From NCBI GenBank assembly GCA_018650285.1, contig JABIGF010000003.1, forward strand, positions 54,180 to 118,179: a stretch of DNA of 64,000 nucleotides. The letters run 5' to 3'. Origin of the DNA: Methanobacteriota archaeon (GTDB lineage Archaea; Thermoplasmatota; Poseidoniia; Poseidoniales; Thalassarchaeaceae). Position 1 is the first letter of the stretch. Every line of letters starts with the position of its first letter. The translations under genes and the position numbers were made by a program. This document shows positions 8,590-17,814 of this stretch, one piece after another. The notes beneath the pieces were generated by a model. That model was given only the letters and a program-made list of their open reading frames with translations. It was not told the origin of the DNA and made no database searches.

Positions 8590-8609
8590 GAGGGTTTAGT
8601 AAAACCCTC
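8590..8609 (+). terminator. Perfect 8-bp stem-loop right after the E1/rhodanese stop
   Basis: GAGGGTTT-AGTA-AAACCCTC begins at the base after the stop codon. No U-run follows, so it may be a 3'-end-stabilising or processing hairpin rather than an intrinsic terminator. The remaining 104 nt to the next gene hold no ORF that I can support. Confidence 0.5.
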
Positions 8610-8713
8610 ACCCCCATCTAATCTCCGATTCTGTGAATCTGCATCAGGATGCTACACATCACCCCTTTCTTGATGGTAGGGTTGAAGTTGTATCAGCATC
8701 ACGTAGCCCATGA

Positions 8714-9703
8714 ATGGCATCTGTCATCGTGGCTGATGAGAACGACGGGCGGCGCAATCTGCTCGCTGGTTCTCTTGAGAGAGAGGGATACACTGTCACT
8801 CGCACTTCTACTCTGCGACAATGTGAAGGAACTGCACTTGCAACAATGCCAGATGTGGTACTCATCAATGATGGATGGAAAACTGGAGACCCAGTAGATA
8901 CTGCAAGTAAACTAACATCCGACCCTGAATTTGACCTGAAATGCCGCGTCGTCATAATTTCAGGAGATAGCAGTAGCGATTATTTGATGTCAGCCGCTCA
9001 AGCAAGTGTCTCTGAAGTGATTGCAAAACCCGTTGACATGAGTAAGTTACTCACACAACTAACAAAACACGCAAACAAGCTGTTTGTACCGCCGCCAGCA
9101 GAGATCAACAAAGGCAGTAAAGGCGGATATTTTGACATCAAAGTTACTGCCGGCGACCCTTCATGGAGCCTTCCAATTCTTGAAGACCTACTCGGTGAAG
9201 ATACCTTGGATGATGCCTTCCTTTCCACTATTATGGGTCAAGTAGAAGGTGAACTTGGCGATTTAGATAATCTTGATTCAGAAACGCTGAAAACAATACT
9301 CAGAACAGCCTTTGATGCACTCATTTTAGATGCCAATGAAGAGCATGGTGATGGGGAAGAAGGACAGCGAATGTCACGTCTAGAAGAGGCGTTAGACGCT
9401 CAGGCTGAACGACTTGAGAAAGCAATCGAAGCAAATCTTGACCCAATTTTGGATGATGCCCCCGATAAGGTGGCGCTCTTAACCGAAGAAACGGGACTTA
9501 TCCCTACCGACCCTGATGCACTAAACATGACAGTGCGCACACTAGAGATAATCCAAGAACTTCTCTGGGAAGTGGGAATCCCTGGGCGCTTAGCCGATAC
9601 TACTCTTTCTTCACGAGTTGAAGAAGCAGTCACTCTTACCCAAGATGCAAAAGAAGCGCTCGAGCCATATCTCCCCGATTCTGATGAAATGGAAATTGAA
9701 TAG
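8714..9703 (+). CDS. Response-regulator-like (pseudo-receiver) protein with acidic C-terminal region
   Basis: 329 residues. Residues 1-120 fold like a CheY receiver: acidic pair ADEND after strand 1, PDVVLINDGW at strand 3, IISGDSS at strand 4 and IAKPVD with the conserved Lys at strand 5. At the usual phospho-acceptor position the residue is Asn with Asp immediately after (LIND), so phosphorylation is doubtful. Residues 130-329 form a long acidic helical region with no recognised output domain (no DNA-binding or enzymatic motif). It may act as a protein-protein adaptor. No histidine kinase is encoded nearby. Start ATG at 8714 lies at the beginning of the receiver fold. Confidence 0.75.
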   Translation: MASVIVADENDGRRNLLAGSLEREGYTVTRTSTLRQCEGTALATMPDVVLINDGWKTGDPVDTASKLTSDPEFDLKCRVVIISGDSSSDYLMSAAQASVSEVIAKPVDMSKLLTQLTKHANKLFVPPPAEINKGSKGGYFDIKVTAGDPSWSLPILEDLLGEDTLDDAFLSTIMGQVEGELGDLDNLDSETLKTILRTAFDALILDANEEHGDGEEGQRMSRLEEALDAQAERLEKAIEANLDPILDDAPDKVALLTEETGLIPTDPDALNMTVRTLEIIQELLWEVGIPGRLADTTLSSRVEEAVTLTQDAKEALEPYLPDSDEMEIE

Positions 9704-9757
9704 CACACCTCAATTGATGTAGTGATTTAGCGAAGAGATTGAAGAGTGGGTGCCACT

Positions 9758-9775
9758 CGCCTCCCTTAGGAGGCG
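9758..9775 (+). promoter_or_regulatory. Hairpin that holds the ribosome-binding site of the E1 dehydrogenase gene
   Basis: CGCCTCC-CTTA-GGAGGCG is a perfect 7-bp stem. Its 3' arm contains AGGAGG (9768-9773), placed 8 nt before ATG 9782, so folding would mask the ribosome site. A second stem, GAGTGG-GTG-CCACTC (9744-9758), lies directly upstream and shares one base with it. Confidence 0.6.
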
Positions 9776-9781
9776 TTGGGA

Positions 9782-12388
9782 ATGGGTGAACAGTCAGGAC
9801 TTCCGCCAATATGGGGTGAGGATTGGCGCCCTGATGTCCACCTTGAATTTTCATCGCCACTTATAGTGGCGGATGCTCGCACAATGATGATGAATGAAGT
9901 CTCTCAACAACAAGATGGACATCTACGAGTTTTTGCTTTCATCTGGGATGAAATGACCAAGGATGTTGAAAATTGGGATGGCAAAGAATTTCATGATTTC
10001 TCTGAATTGTTGATTTCTAGCATCGAAGCAAACCTCAACAGACGGACCCAAGAAGAACTGACTGCTGAAGTTGCTGATGAGGAAATTTTGCCACGACGCA
10101 GCGGGAATTTACATCTTGGGCGCCGCACAAAACGACTTCTCATTGACTTGCGTCTTGCTCTACGCAGAATCGCTCATCTTCAATCAGTAACAGTTGAGCA
10201 GCGCCTTGAATGGCAGCGCTGGATGCAGCGTACTCGTAACCTTGACAATCATCTCAAAGACCTCTTCACAAACGGCCTTGACACCCCTGATGGCGGCAAA
10301 TTTGGCGGTAAAGGATTCCGTTCTACTTGGCAAGAAGGTGTAGTTGCCTGTGCAAGCGCATTAAATCGGGCAATTGACCAAACATCTGGCAAACGTCACT
10401 CAGGTGATATCGTGGCACCAATGATTCGCGATGTTGGGCTCGCTCTAGCAATGGGACAAACTCCTGCTGAAATATTCGCTGCTCAAACTGGCAAAGTGGA
10501 ATCACTGATGAACGGTGGCAGACTTGATGCAGGTGGCCGTGACCTACACATTGGTAATTGGCCGATTGGAGTGCTTCCTCCTACCGCCCCGCTTCCTATT
10601 GCTGCTGCTACAACTACTGGAATTGCTTTGGCTAGTCAGAGAATGGAACTTTCTCGCTTCCATCTAGCTCCTGTAGGAGAAGGATGTTCTAGCAGCGGTG
10701 AATTCTGGGAGGCACTCAATTTTGCTGGAGCCCGTGGCTTACCCATTGCTTACATGATTCAGAACAATCAAATCGCCCTCGATACCTTTGGTTCACATCA
10801 AAACAATGCTGAACTATGGGCTGACAAAGGAAAAGCGGTTGGACTGCCATCATGGACGATTGATGGCTCAAATCCAGCCGAATTCTATGCATCTACCGCT
10901 ACTGCTCGTGAATTTGCTCTCACTGGCGGTGGACCTACTCTAATCCATGTTGAGACAATGAGAGGTTGTGGCCATGCACACCACCATGACGACCTCTACC
11001 TTGGCGCAGATAGTGGAAATCCACCAGGATATGTTGATCGAAACCTGCTAAATTATTGGCAAGCAAAAGACCCCTTGCCAAACCACCGAATACTTCTCAA
11101 AAGCCTCGGGATTGATGAAGAAACACTTTCTCGTATTGAAGATGAAGAAAAGACGTATGTTGATGATGGGCGAAACTCACTAAATGAGATGCTGTGGCCT
11201 GAATCCGATACAGTAACCACCGGAATTACTAGTTTCCATGATGCCGATACACACGCTGACCAACTAGAAAGAATGGGCGGGACTAATACATCAACGAACG
11301 CTGATGGCAGCCTGCCTTCATCAGGTGAGGTAACTATCACATTCTCATCTGAATCGGGCTCATCATCATTTAGCAAAGCGATTCAACAAGGAATGTTAGC
11401 AATTGCTGAACGCTGGGGGTCACGCACTGTCTTCATGGGAGAAGATATGGAAATTGCTGGCGCTTTCGGAATGAATCTGCCTCTAAAGGCAAAAGGGCAT
11501 TCTGACCTATTACTCGATATGCCTCTATCAGAGGCTATCATCATCCATGCTGCGACTGGCGCAGCACTTGGAGGCATGAGGCCTATTGCAGAAATCCAAT
11601 TTGGTGGATTTGCAGCCTTAGCAATGAATCCACTCATCAATAACGCTGCACAACTGCGCTGGCGTTGGGGTGCAGATGTCCCATTGGTAGTTAGAATTCC
11701 ACTAGGTGCTAAAACACGCTCAGGTCCTTTCCATGCAAACATGATTGAATCATGGTTTACCAATGACCCTGGCCTTGTCATTCTCTTCCCTTCAACCCCT
11801 CAAGACGCCTACGATATGTTGGTTGAAGCCGCTAGTCTACCAGACCCTGTCATCTTCCTTGAACACATTGGGATGTATGGCCTAAGAGGGGGATTAACTG
11901 GATGGGGCGATAGCATCAACCAAATGCTTGACCGCGACAGTATTCTTGCTCATCTTGACAAGACAGATGACGAGCGCTACAAAATTGGCAAAGCAACTGT
12001 CATTCGTGGCGGCGATAAAGCGACAATTATCACCTATGGAGCGATGGTTCATGTCGCTCTCAAAGCCGCTGAAATACTCGCCAAAGATGGCAATGAAATA
12101 GAAATCATTGATTTACGGACAATTCTACCGTTTGATGCCGCCACTTGCATTGAATCTGTAAAGAAAACTGGTCGATATATTGTTCTCCAAGAAGCACAAT
12201 ACAGCGGCGGCTTTGGTCACACTATCTCTAGTCGAATACAAGAAGAGGCATTCTACCACCTTGAAGCCGCACCAGTAGTCATCGGCGCATTAGACACACC
12301 AGTTCCATTCGCACCAACATTAGAGGATCACACAATACCTGATGTTGATTTGGTGGTTTCACACCTGCAAAATCTCTGCTCTTTGTAA
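9782..12388 (+). CDS. Fused E1alpha-E1beta 2-oxoacid dehydrogenase (thiamine diphosphate)
   Basis: 868 residues. An N-terminal extension of about 100 residues is followed by E1alpha (about 110-470) with DLHIGNWPIG, the ThDP region GEGCSSSGEFWEALNFAG near 299, and the loop RGCGHAHHHDDLYLG. A Ser/Thr/Gly-rich linker leads into E1beta (about 515-868) with VFMGEDMEIAGAFG, PLSEAIIIHAATGAALGG, SGPFHANMIESW carrying the usual active-site His, and DPGLVILFPSTPQDA. It should decarboxylate a 2-oxoacid, most like branched-chain or pyruvate dehydrogenase E1, passing the acyl group to a lipoyl E2; no E2 or E3 is in the window. Asp of the ThDP GDG motif is Glu here. ATG 9782 follows AGGAGG; an in-frame TTG at 9776 is disfavoured. 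Confidence 0.88.
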   Translation: MGEQSGLPPIWGEDWRPDVHLEFSSPLIVADARTMMMNEVSQQQDGHLRVFAFIWDEMTKDVENWDGKEFHDFSELLISSIEANLNRRTQEELTAEVADEEILPRRSGNLHLGRRTKRLLIDLRLALRRIAHLQSVTVEQRLEWQRWMQRTRNLDNHLKDLFTNGLDTPDGGKFGGKGFRSTWQEGVVACASALNRAIDQTSGKRHSGDIVAPMIRDVGLALAMGQTPAEIFAAQTGKVESLMNGGRLDAGGRDLHIGNWPIGVLPPTAPLPIAAATTTGIALASQRMELSRFHLAPVGEGCSSSGEFWEALNFAGARGLPIAYMIQNNQIALDTFGSHQNNAELWADKGKAVGLPSWTIDGSNPAEFYASTATAREFALTGGGPTLIHVETMRGCGHAHHHDDLYLGADSGNPPGYVDRNLLNYWQAKDPLPNHRILLKSLGIDEETLSRIEDEEKTYVDDGRNSLNEMLWPESDTVTTGITSFHDADTHADQLERMGGTNTSTNADGSLPSSGEVTITFSSESGSSSFSKAIQQGMLAIAERWGSRTVFMGEDMEIAGAFGMNLPLKAKGHSDLLLDMPLSEAIIIHAATGAALGGMRPIAEIQFGGFAALAMNPLINNAAQLRWRWGADVPLVVRIPLGAKTRSGPFHANMIESWFTNDPGLVILFPSTPQDAYDMLVEAASLPDPVIFLEHIGMYGLRGGLTGWGDSINQMLDRDSILAHLDKTDDERYKIGKATVIRGGDKATIITYGAMVHVALKAAEILAKDGNEIEIIDLRTILPFDAATCIESVKKTGRYIVLQEAQYSGGFGHTISSRIQEEAFYHLEAAPVVIGALDTPVPFAPTLEDHTIPDVDLVVSHLQNLCSL

Positions 12389-12444
12389 TTCTAGGCAGGC
12401 GGAACCGTCATGAATTAACAGTTCAAGCGGCCCTTGGGTTCACC

Positions 12445-13617
12445 ATGGCATCAGAGGGAGAGGGGGACAACTCTGCCAATAATAAAAAACATGAAAAAAC
12501 CCATGGCATTCTATCGCTTTTCATGTGGAATCAAGTGCTAGTAATCGCTTCTCTATTCCTTGCAATGATGGGAGTTCAAACCATTACATCAGAAGGAACA
12601 AATCTTTCTGAAATGGCGATTAGTGGCTTTCTTCTACTCTTGGCGATAGGACTTCTCATCACATCTGCTGACTTCTTTGTTGAAGGCGCCAAGGGACTTG
12701 CTCGCCAAATTGGAATCGCAGAAGTCATCATTGGATTAACAATTGTTTCACTTGGTACATCACTTCCTGAAATCCTAATTTCCACCCAAGCTGCCTGGGA
12801 TGCCCACCTGAATCCTTGTCAAGCCGGTGCGACTGACTGTGCGACTGACTTTGCTCTTGGCAACATATACGGCTCGGTATTAGTACAAATCACACTTATT
12901 CTTGGAATTGTCGTTACTATCAAACCGATGGAAGTTAAACCCGATTGGCTCCATCGAGATGGTACAATGATGTTTGTTGCCGTCTTACTTCTTTCAATGT
13001 TAATTCTTGTTGATGGTGACCTAAATCGCATTGAAGGGGCTCTTCTCTGCCTACTGTATGTGTTTTACATGGTGTATCTAATTCAACATCGTGAACAAAT
13101 TCGAGAAAAGGAGTTTGAGATGATGGAAGATATCCGTGTTGATTCAGGATTTGATATGAATTGGACTAATTCTGCATATTTTGCTATGCTATTTATTGGA
13201 TTAGGATTAGCGATGTTTGCATCAGCAAGAGTCGTTGACTCAGCAGCCGGAATTGCTCTACAGATGGGAGTTCCTTCGGCAATTGTTGGAACCACACTTT
13301 CAGCCATCGGGACTTCAGTGCCAGAATTGGCAGTAGCAATTATTGCCGCTAGACGCTCTACAGGAGTTGCAATTGGAACATTGATTGGCTCAAATATCAC
13401 AGACCCAATGCTTTCAATTGGACTAGCAGCATTAGTCAATCCAATTACTATAGGCGATACTGGGCTGTTTTACAAGTTGATTCTACCCGCCACCCTTTTC
13501 TGCACTGCATTGGCTCTTGTCTTCATGTGGACTGACTTCAAATTCAACCGCCAAGAAGGAGGGATTCTCATCGCTTGCTACGCCATATTCCTTGCACTGC
13601 TCTACTTTTGGGTCTGA
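12445..13617 (+). CDS. Ca2+:cation antiporter (CaCA family, YrbG-like)
   Basis: A 390-residue integral membrane protein with two inverted alpha-repeats. The first has GLTIVSLGTSLPEILIS and GNIYGSVLVQ, the second has GTTLSAIGTSVPELAVA with GSNITDPMLSIG. About ten hydrophobic helices are split by a charged cytoplasmic loop (REQIREKEFEMMED). Expected to exchange Ca2+ for Na+ or H+ across the cytoplasmic membrane. The N-terminal 20 residues are hydrophilic. It stands alone between the E1 dehydrogenase gene and the acyl-CoA dehydrogenase gene. Confidence 0.9.
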   Translation: MASEGEGDNSANNKKHEKTHGILSLFMWNQVLVIASLFLAMMGVQTITSEGTNLSEMAISGFLLLLAIGLLITSADFFVEGAKGLARQIGIAEVIIGLTIVSLGTSLPEILISTQAAWDAHLNPCQAGATDCATDFALGNIYGSVLVQITLILGIVVTIKPMEVKPDWLHRDGTMMFVAVLLLSMLILVDGDLNRIEGALLCLLYVFYMVYLIQHREQIREKEFEMMEDIRVDSGFDMNWTNSAYFAMLFIGLGLAMFASARVVDSAAGIALQMGVPSAIVGTTLSAIGTSVPELAVAIIAARRSTGVAIGTLIGSNITDPMLSIGLAALVNPITIGDTGLFYKLILPATLFCTALALVFMWTDFKFNRQEGGILIACYAIFLALLYFWV

Positions 13618-13707
13618 CCAATATACCCACCTAACCATCTCAATTCAACATTAACAAAAGATGTTGATTGAGCAAATAGTAAAGGCGAAACAGCCGCTCG
13701 CCGTTTC

Positions 13708-14850
13708 ATGGTTGACTTCGCACTCACCGAAGAGGAGGAGATGTTGCGCGAACTTGCTCATGAGTTTGCTGAGTCAGAACTACGCCCTAATGCCGAACAT
13801 TGGGACAATAACCGAGAATATCCACGTGATACAATTCGACTAGCCCACGAAACTGGGTTGACCAATCTCCATGTCCCCGAAAGTTGTGGTGGAATGGGAA
13901 TGGGTGTGATGGCTGAGGTACTTGTTCAAGAAGAACTCGCATGGGGCGACCCAGGATTTGCCACTGCAGCTTATGCCAACGGTTTGACTGGTGCACCAAT
14001 TATCACTGGAGCGACTGAAGAACAAAAACAGAAGTATCTAGGGGGCCTCATTAACAATGGAGATCTCTGCTCATATTGTGTGACTGAACCGGTAGCAGGA
14101 AGCGATGTTCAAAGTATTCGGACCACAGCAGTAATGGATGGCGACCACTATCTTCTCAATGGCACCAAGATGTTCATCACCGGTGCAGGATATGCTGACT
14201 GGTTCTTTGTGCTCGCATACACAAACAAAGATGCTGGATACAAAGGAATGTCTGGATTCATCGTTGAGGCAAACTGGGATGGGGTTAGTATTGGCAAGAA
14301 AGAAGATGTCATGGGACAACGTTGCTCAGATACACGCTCAGTGATTTTCCAAGATGTCAAAGTTCCTGTTGAGAACCTTGTAGGAGGTGTTGAAGGGAAT
14401 GGGTGGTTCAATGCCATGGCTGCTTTTGACCTTTCAAGACCTTGTGTTGCCGCTCACGCTGTTGGGCTTGCACGTGCCGCATACGAACACGCTTTGGCCT
14501 ATGCGCAGGAGCGAGAGACTTTTGGAAAACCGATAATAGGGCACCAAATGATAATGGCCAAACTCGCTGACATGAAAACTGACATTGAGGCGGCTAGAAT
14601 GCTAGTATGGAAGGCTGCTTGGCTTGCTGACAATGGCATGCCAAATACTGAAGCCGCCGCACATGCCAAGCGATTTGCAGCAGATATGTCAACTCAGGCT
14701 ACTATTGAGGCTGTGCAAATCTTTGGAGGATATGGATACACCGAAGAATACCCTGTTGCAAGATTAATGAGGGCTGCAAAAGTAATGCAAATTTACGAAG
14801 GTGCATCTGAAATTCAAAGATTGATTATTGGCCGAGAGATTACTCGTTAG
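13708..14850 (+). CDS. Acyl-CoA dehydrogenase
   Basis: A 380-residue FAD flavoenzyme catalysing alpha,beta-dehydrogenation of acyl-CoA. YCVTEPVAGSDVQSIRTTA and FITGAGYADW are the two flavin/substrate signature regions. RETFGKPIIGHQMI and AVQIFGGYGYTEEYPVAR follow, and the catalytic base is probably the Glu in MQIYEGASEIQR. Length is standard. Chain length specificity cannot be read. Just upstream, GGCGA (13684-13688) and TCGCC (13698-13702) can pair. No thiolase, enoyl hydratase or electron-transfer flavoprotein gene lies nearby. Confidence 0.95.
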   Translation: MVDFALTEEEEMLRELAHEFAESELRPNAEHWDNNREYPRDTIRLAHETGLTNLHVPESCGGMGMGVMAEVLVQEELAWGDPGFATAAYANGLTGAPIITGATEEQKQKYLGGLINNGDLCSYCVTEPVAGSDVQSIRTTAVMDGDHYLLNGTKMFITGAGYADWFFVLAYTNKDAGYKGMSGFIVEANWDGVSIGKKEDVMGQRCSDTRSVIFQDVKVPVENLVGGVEGNGWFNAMAAFDLSRPCVAAHAVGLARAAYEHALAYAQERETFGKPIIGHQMIMAKLADMKTDIEAARMLVWKAAWLADNGMPNTEAAAHAKRFAADMSTQATIEAVQIFGGYGYTEEYPVARLMRAAKVMQIYEGASEIQRLIIGREITR

Positions 14851-14859
14851 GCTTGATAA

Positions 14860-16182
14860 TCAATTGCTATACCAGCGACCTTGCCATTCATCGCCGGTAT
14901 TGTCAACATGAACAAATAATGAGAAGGAAATCCAAACTAAGGTATTGAATCCACCTCCTAACTCATCTTCACCACCCGCTTTAGCAACCATGAAATCGAG
15001 GTTATCTGTTCCTGAATGCCATTCCTGCCAAAACGATGCATCGCCGCCTGCAGAAAAGAAATTGAATGTTGCATAATCATTTGAAAAGAAGGAACAATGG
15101 TCAGATGCACAAGATTCTGCTGATTGCCAATAAATTCTGTTATCATCCACATAATGCATGGCGAGTTCTTCATCCACAACAAGCCCCACCCATTCATTCA
15201 TGATTGAAAGATTGTCTTCATGAGCACCTGCTGCAGCAATTGAAAGGTCGTATGGACCATAACCTGAAGGTGGAATGATTGGATAGTTAAGAGAAACCAT
15301 GTCGAAATTCATGTAAGCCTTGACTGCTTTATCTTCTGGAAGGTGAGCAACAAACGCCGCACTACCAAGAAGACCCTCCTCTTCACACGCCCACAGCGCC
15401 GCTACGACAGTATGGTCCCACTCACGGCTAGCAATAGCCTGCGCCATTTCCATGCTTACTGTAGAGCCGCTTGTATCATCGTTAGCACCCTCACTAGTGC
15501 CACCACCAGGAGGTGTGAATGCATATGCCACATCGAAATGTCCGCCAATTACGATGTATTGGTCGGGATACAATAAACCATACTTGTATCCAACTACATT
15601 CAACTGGTCAGGGTCATCATCGTAACGAGTGACCTCAACATAATCGAATCCATATGTCTCCCATTCTGACTTCATTGATTCTGCAGCGGCCTCGTAATTA
15701 GCGCCTCCATCATGAATCGAAGCAGACGCACACCAACGATTGTTGTAATCTGTTGTCAGCATGTCAATGGTATCGAAAGCTCTGCGACCATCAACAAGCA
15801 TCATCTCGTCGCTGTCAACAAGGTCAAGCGTCCGGTTCCAAACTTCATCGCCTGCAGTAACCATCAATTCGAACGAAGATAATTCTGTATCCAACACCAA
15901 CAATTCTACTTCATCAATTGAATCATCAAAAGTCATGTTCATCGCATCTCTGAATACACCTAATTCATCAACAAAAAAAGTACCTAATGGGCGATGAACC
16001 GTATAAGGAACATTGGACTCAACAGTCAATGTGTATAATTGACCGCGAGTCGCTGTTGCAGCATTCAAGTCATCGGGAACGTTGAGATTAGCATCAGGAT
16101 TTTCATTATCCAAATTGCCAAAACAACCAGATAATGAGCCCGAGAGAAAAAGGATGCTCAATAGCAAGGTGGATGCTCGCAT
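14860..16182 (-). CDS. M28-family metallopeptidase lipoprotein
   Basis: 440 residues with a lipoprotein signal ending LSGSLSGC (lipid Cys about 20). The catalytic domain covers about residues 150-440 and shows the M28 di-zinc pattern: GGHFD near 212, GANDDTSGS near 232, ACEEEGLLGS near 266 with catalytic and ligand Glu, NFDMV near 294, and EWHSGTDN near 387. It is probably an externally anchored aminopeptidase scavenging peptides. The 100-residue N-terminal part is a beta-rich region without a recognised family. The gene converges on the acyl-CoA dehydrogenase gene with a 9-nt gap. Confidence 0.9.
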   Translation of the reverse strand: MRASTLLLSILFLSGSLSGCFGNLDNENPDANLNVPDDLNAATATRGQLYTLTVESNVPYTVHRPLGTFFVDELGVFRDAMNMTFDDSIDEVELLVLDTELSSFELMVTAGDEVWNRTLDLVDSDEMMLVDGRRAFDTIDMLTTDYNNRWCASASIHDGGANYEAAAESMKSEWETYGFDYVEVTRYDDDPDQLNVVGYKYGLLYPDQYIVIGGHFDVAYAFTPPGGGTSEGANDDTSGSTVSMEMAQAIASREWDHTVVAALWACEEEGLLGSAAFVAHLPEDKAVKAYMNFDMVSLNYPIIPPSGYGPYDLSIAAAGAHEDNLSIMNEWVGLVVDEELAMHYVDDNRIYWQSAESCASDHCSFFSNDYATFNFFSAGGDASFWQEWHSGTDNLDFMVAKAGGEDELGGGFNTLVWISFSLFVHVDNTGDEWQGRWYSN

Positions 16183-16304
16183 ATAACGCCCGAATCAACC
16201 TTTACGGATTATCTCTTTCATTCAATATTGGCTAGCCATTATCCCATTCAGTTTTCATCAGCCGACCGAATTTGTCAAGAACCCCCACCATTTGAAAGAA
16301 AATA

Positions 16305-16895
16305 ATGAATCAACTCTATGCTGTCGTACTCGCAGCAGGAAGTAGTGAACGCCTTGGTCAACCAAAGGCAATGGTTCCAGTCACCATCAACAAGCGGGAA
16401 ATTCCTCTAATCAAGTGGGTCGTGGAGCGTTTAGAATATGCTGGAATCACCCCCATCATAGTAACTAATCAAGACCTTTTAGTCCCGATAACATTCGCTT
16501 TACCAGAACGCAAAGTTGTGCTTAATCCAGCACCTGAAAAAGGACGTACTGGTTCAATACAATGCGGCCTTGCCACAATAATTGCAAAAATCAAGGGCAA
16601 ACGTGGCATGAATGTGCTCATTACACCGGTTGATAGACCCGGATTCTCAAAATCAACACTTGAAGCACTGCGCCATAGTGAAGTCTCTGCTTGCCCTGCA
16701 AAAGATGGTAAAGGGGCACATCCAGTTCTCATCATGGAAGGGGATGTTGAAAGAATCCTCTTGGCCACACCTGAAACCCCACTTCGTGACTTGATCTCTC
16801 CAATGCGAATCAATGTCGCTGACGAATTTCTTCACCTCAATATTGACACACCAGAAGACTTACTTGAACTACAAAATGCAGCAAATATTCTCTGA
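16305..16895 (+). CDS. mocA: Molybdenum cofactor nucleotidyltransferase (MocA/MobA-like)
   Basis: A 196-residue NTP-transferase-fold enzyme beginning YAVVLAAGSSERLGQPKA, the GxGxSxRMGxxK nucleotide motif. PVDRPGFSKSTLEAL is the metal-binding region and GKGAHPVLI the substrate loop. The length and the XdhC gene 56 nt downstream fit the cytidylyltransferase that makes molybdopterin cytosine dinucleotide for hydroxylases of the xanthine dehydrogenase family. The likely client is the enzyme encoded at 27025-31367. Guanylyl versus cytidylyl specificity is inferred from context. Confidence 0.82.
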   Translation: MNQLYAVVLAAGSSERLGQPKAMVPVTINKREIPLIKWVVERLEYAGITPIIVTNQDLLVPITFALPERKVVLNPAPEKGRTGSIQCGLATIIAKIKGKRGMNVLITPVDRPGFSKSTLEALRHSEVSACPAKDGKGAHPVLIMEGDVERILLATPETPLRDLISPMRINVADEFLHLNIDTPEDLLELQNAANIL

Positions 16896-16913
16896 TAGCC
16901 TCCAATATTCACA

Positions 16914-16931
16914 CCCCTTAATCTCAAGGGG
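16914..16931 (+). promoter_or_regulatory. Inverted repeat between mocA and xdhC
   Basis: CCCCTT-AATCTC-AAGGGG lies 18 nt after the mocA stop and 20 nt before the xdhC GTG. It could stabilise the mocA 3' end or belong to the leader hairpins seen elsewhere in the window. Confidence 0.4.
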
Positions 16932-16951
16932 GGATACTCTCTCGCAGTAAC

Positions 16952-17812
16952 GTGACACACCCTGTGTTAGACTGGACGACCGCGCAACTTGCCAATGGGC
17001 GGAGAGTGGGAATGGCAACTGTCTTATCGGCAGGTGGTTCAGTACCAGGAAAACCTGGAGCAAGACTTGCTATCTCAGACCTAGGAGAAAAATGTGGCAC
17101 AGTGGGTGGCGGGGGCCTTGAACTTACAGTATCTCAACAGTTGACCTCATTGCTATTAGAAAAAGAAAGTGAACATGGTGGGTTTGTCGAAACATTTCAA
17201 CTTCAAACTAATGCGAAAGGTCAAGCAGGAACCCCTCTCAACAGCCTTTGTGGAGGGCGTGTGACGCTCTCTTTCGAGGTGATTCAACCGATGCCACACA
17301 TCTTACTCTGCGGAGGAGGGCATTGCGCCAAAGCAATTGCAGACGCTTGCAAACTCCTAGATTGGAAATACTCTGTATTTGATGTAAGAAGTGAATATGC
17401 CAATGAAGATGCATATCCAAGTGCAACAGAATGGCACAATTCATCAGCGGAAAACTTCCTATCAAACGAAAACTCAACCACATTAGCACGGTTTTCTGAC
17501 ATTCTCCTTCTAGGTCACAAGTGGTCTGTTGATGAGGAGTTGCTCAAAGGCATGCTTACCTATCAACAAGAAGGCCCAGACGCTTGGAGAAGTCGTATTG
17601 GCGTAATTGGTTCAAAGAGCAAGTGGAAGTCTTTTTCAAAATCAGCGATTGAAATCGGAATTGAGCAACAATTCCTCGATGAAGTTGACTGCCCAATAGG
17701 GCTCAATGTTGGGGCTGAAACACCGGCTGAAATCGCTATTGCAGTGGTTGGGCAACTTCTCGCCCGCATCAAATCTCAAGACCCGGATGAGCCATCATGG
17801 CGTGATGCCTAG
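16952..17812 (+). CDS. xdhC: XdhC-family molybdenum hydroxylase maturation protein
   Basis: 286 residues. The N-terminal XdhC/CoxI domain has GMATVLSAGGSVPGKPGARLAI followed by CGTVGGGGLE; the C-terminal Rossmann domain has ILLCGGGHCAKAIADACKLLDW. This chaperone binds Moco, supports its sulfuration and inserts it into xanthine dehydrogenase-type apoenzymes. A GTG start at 16952 is needed, because the first in-frame ATG falls inside the conserved domain. It is paired with mocA upstream. It ends two nt from the convergent lipoprotein gene. Confidence 0.88.
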   Translation: MTHPVLDWTTAQLANGRRVGMATVLSAGGSVPGKPGARLAISDLGEKCGTVGGGGLELTVSQQLTSLLLEKESEHGGFVETFQLQTNAKGQAGTPLNSLCGGRVTLSFEVIQPMPHILLCGGGHCAKAIADACKLLDWKYSVFDVRSEYANEDAYPSATEWHNSSAENFLSNENSTTLARFSDILLLGHKWSVDEELLKGMLTYQQEGPDAWRSRIGVIGSKSKWKSFSKSAIEIGIEQQFLDEVDCPIGLNVGAETPAEIAIAVVGQLLARIKSQDPDEPSWRDA

Positions 17813-17814
17813 TT

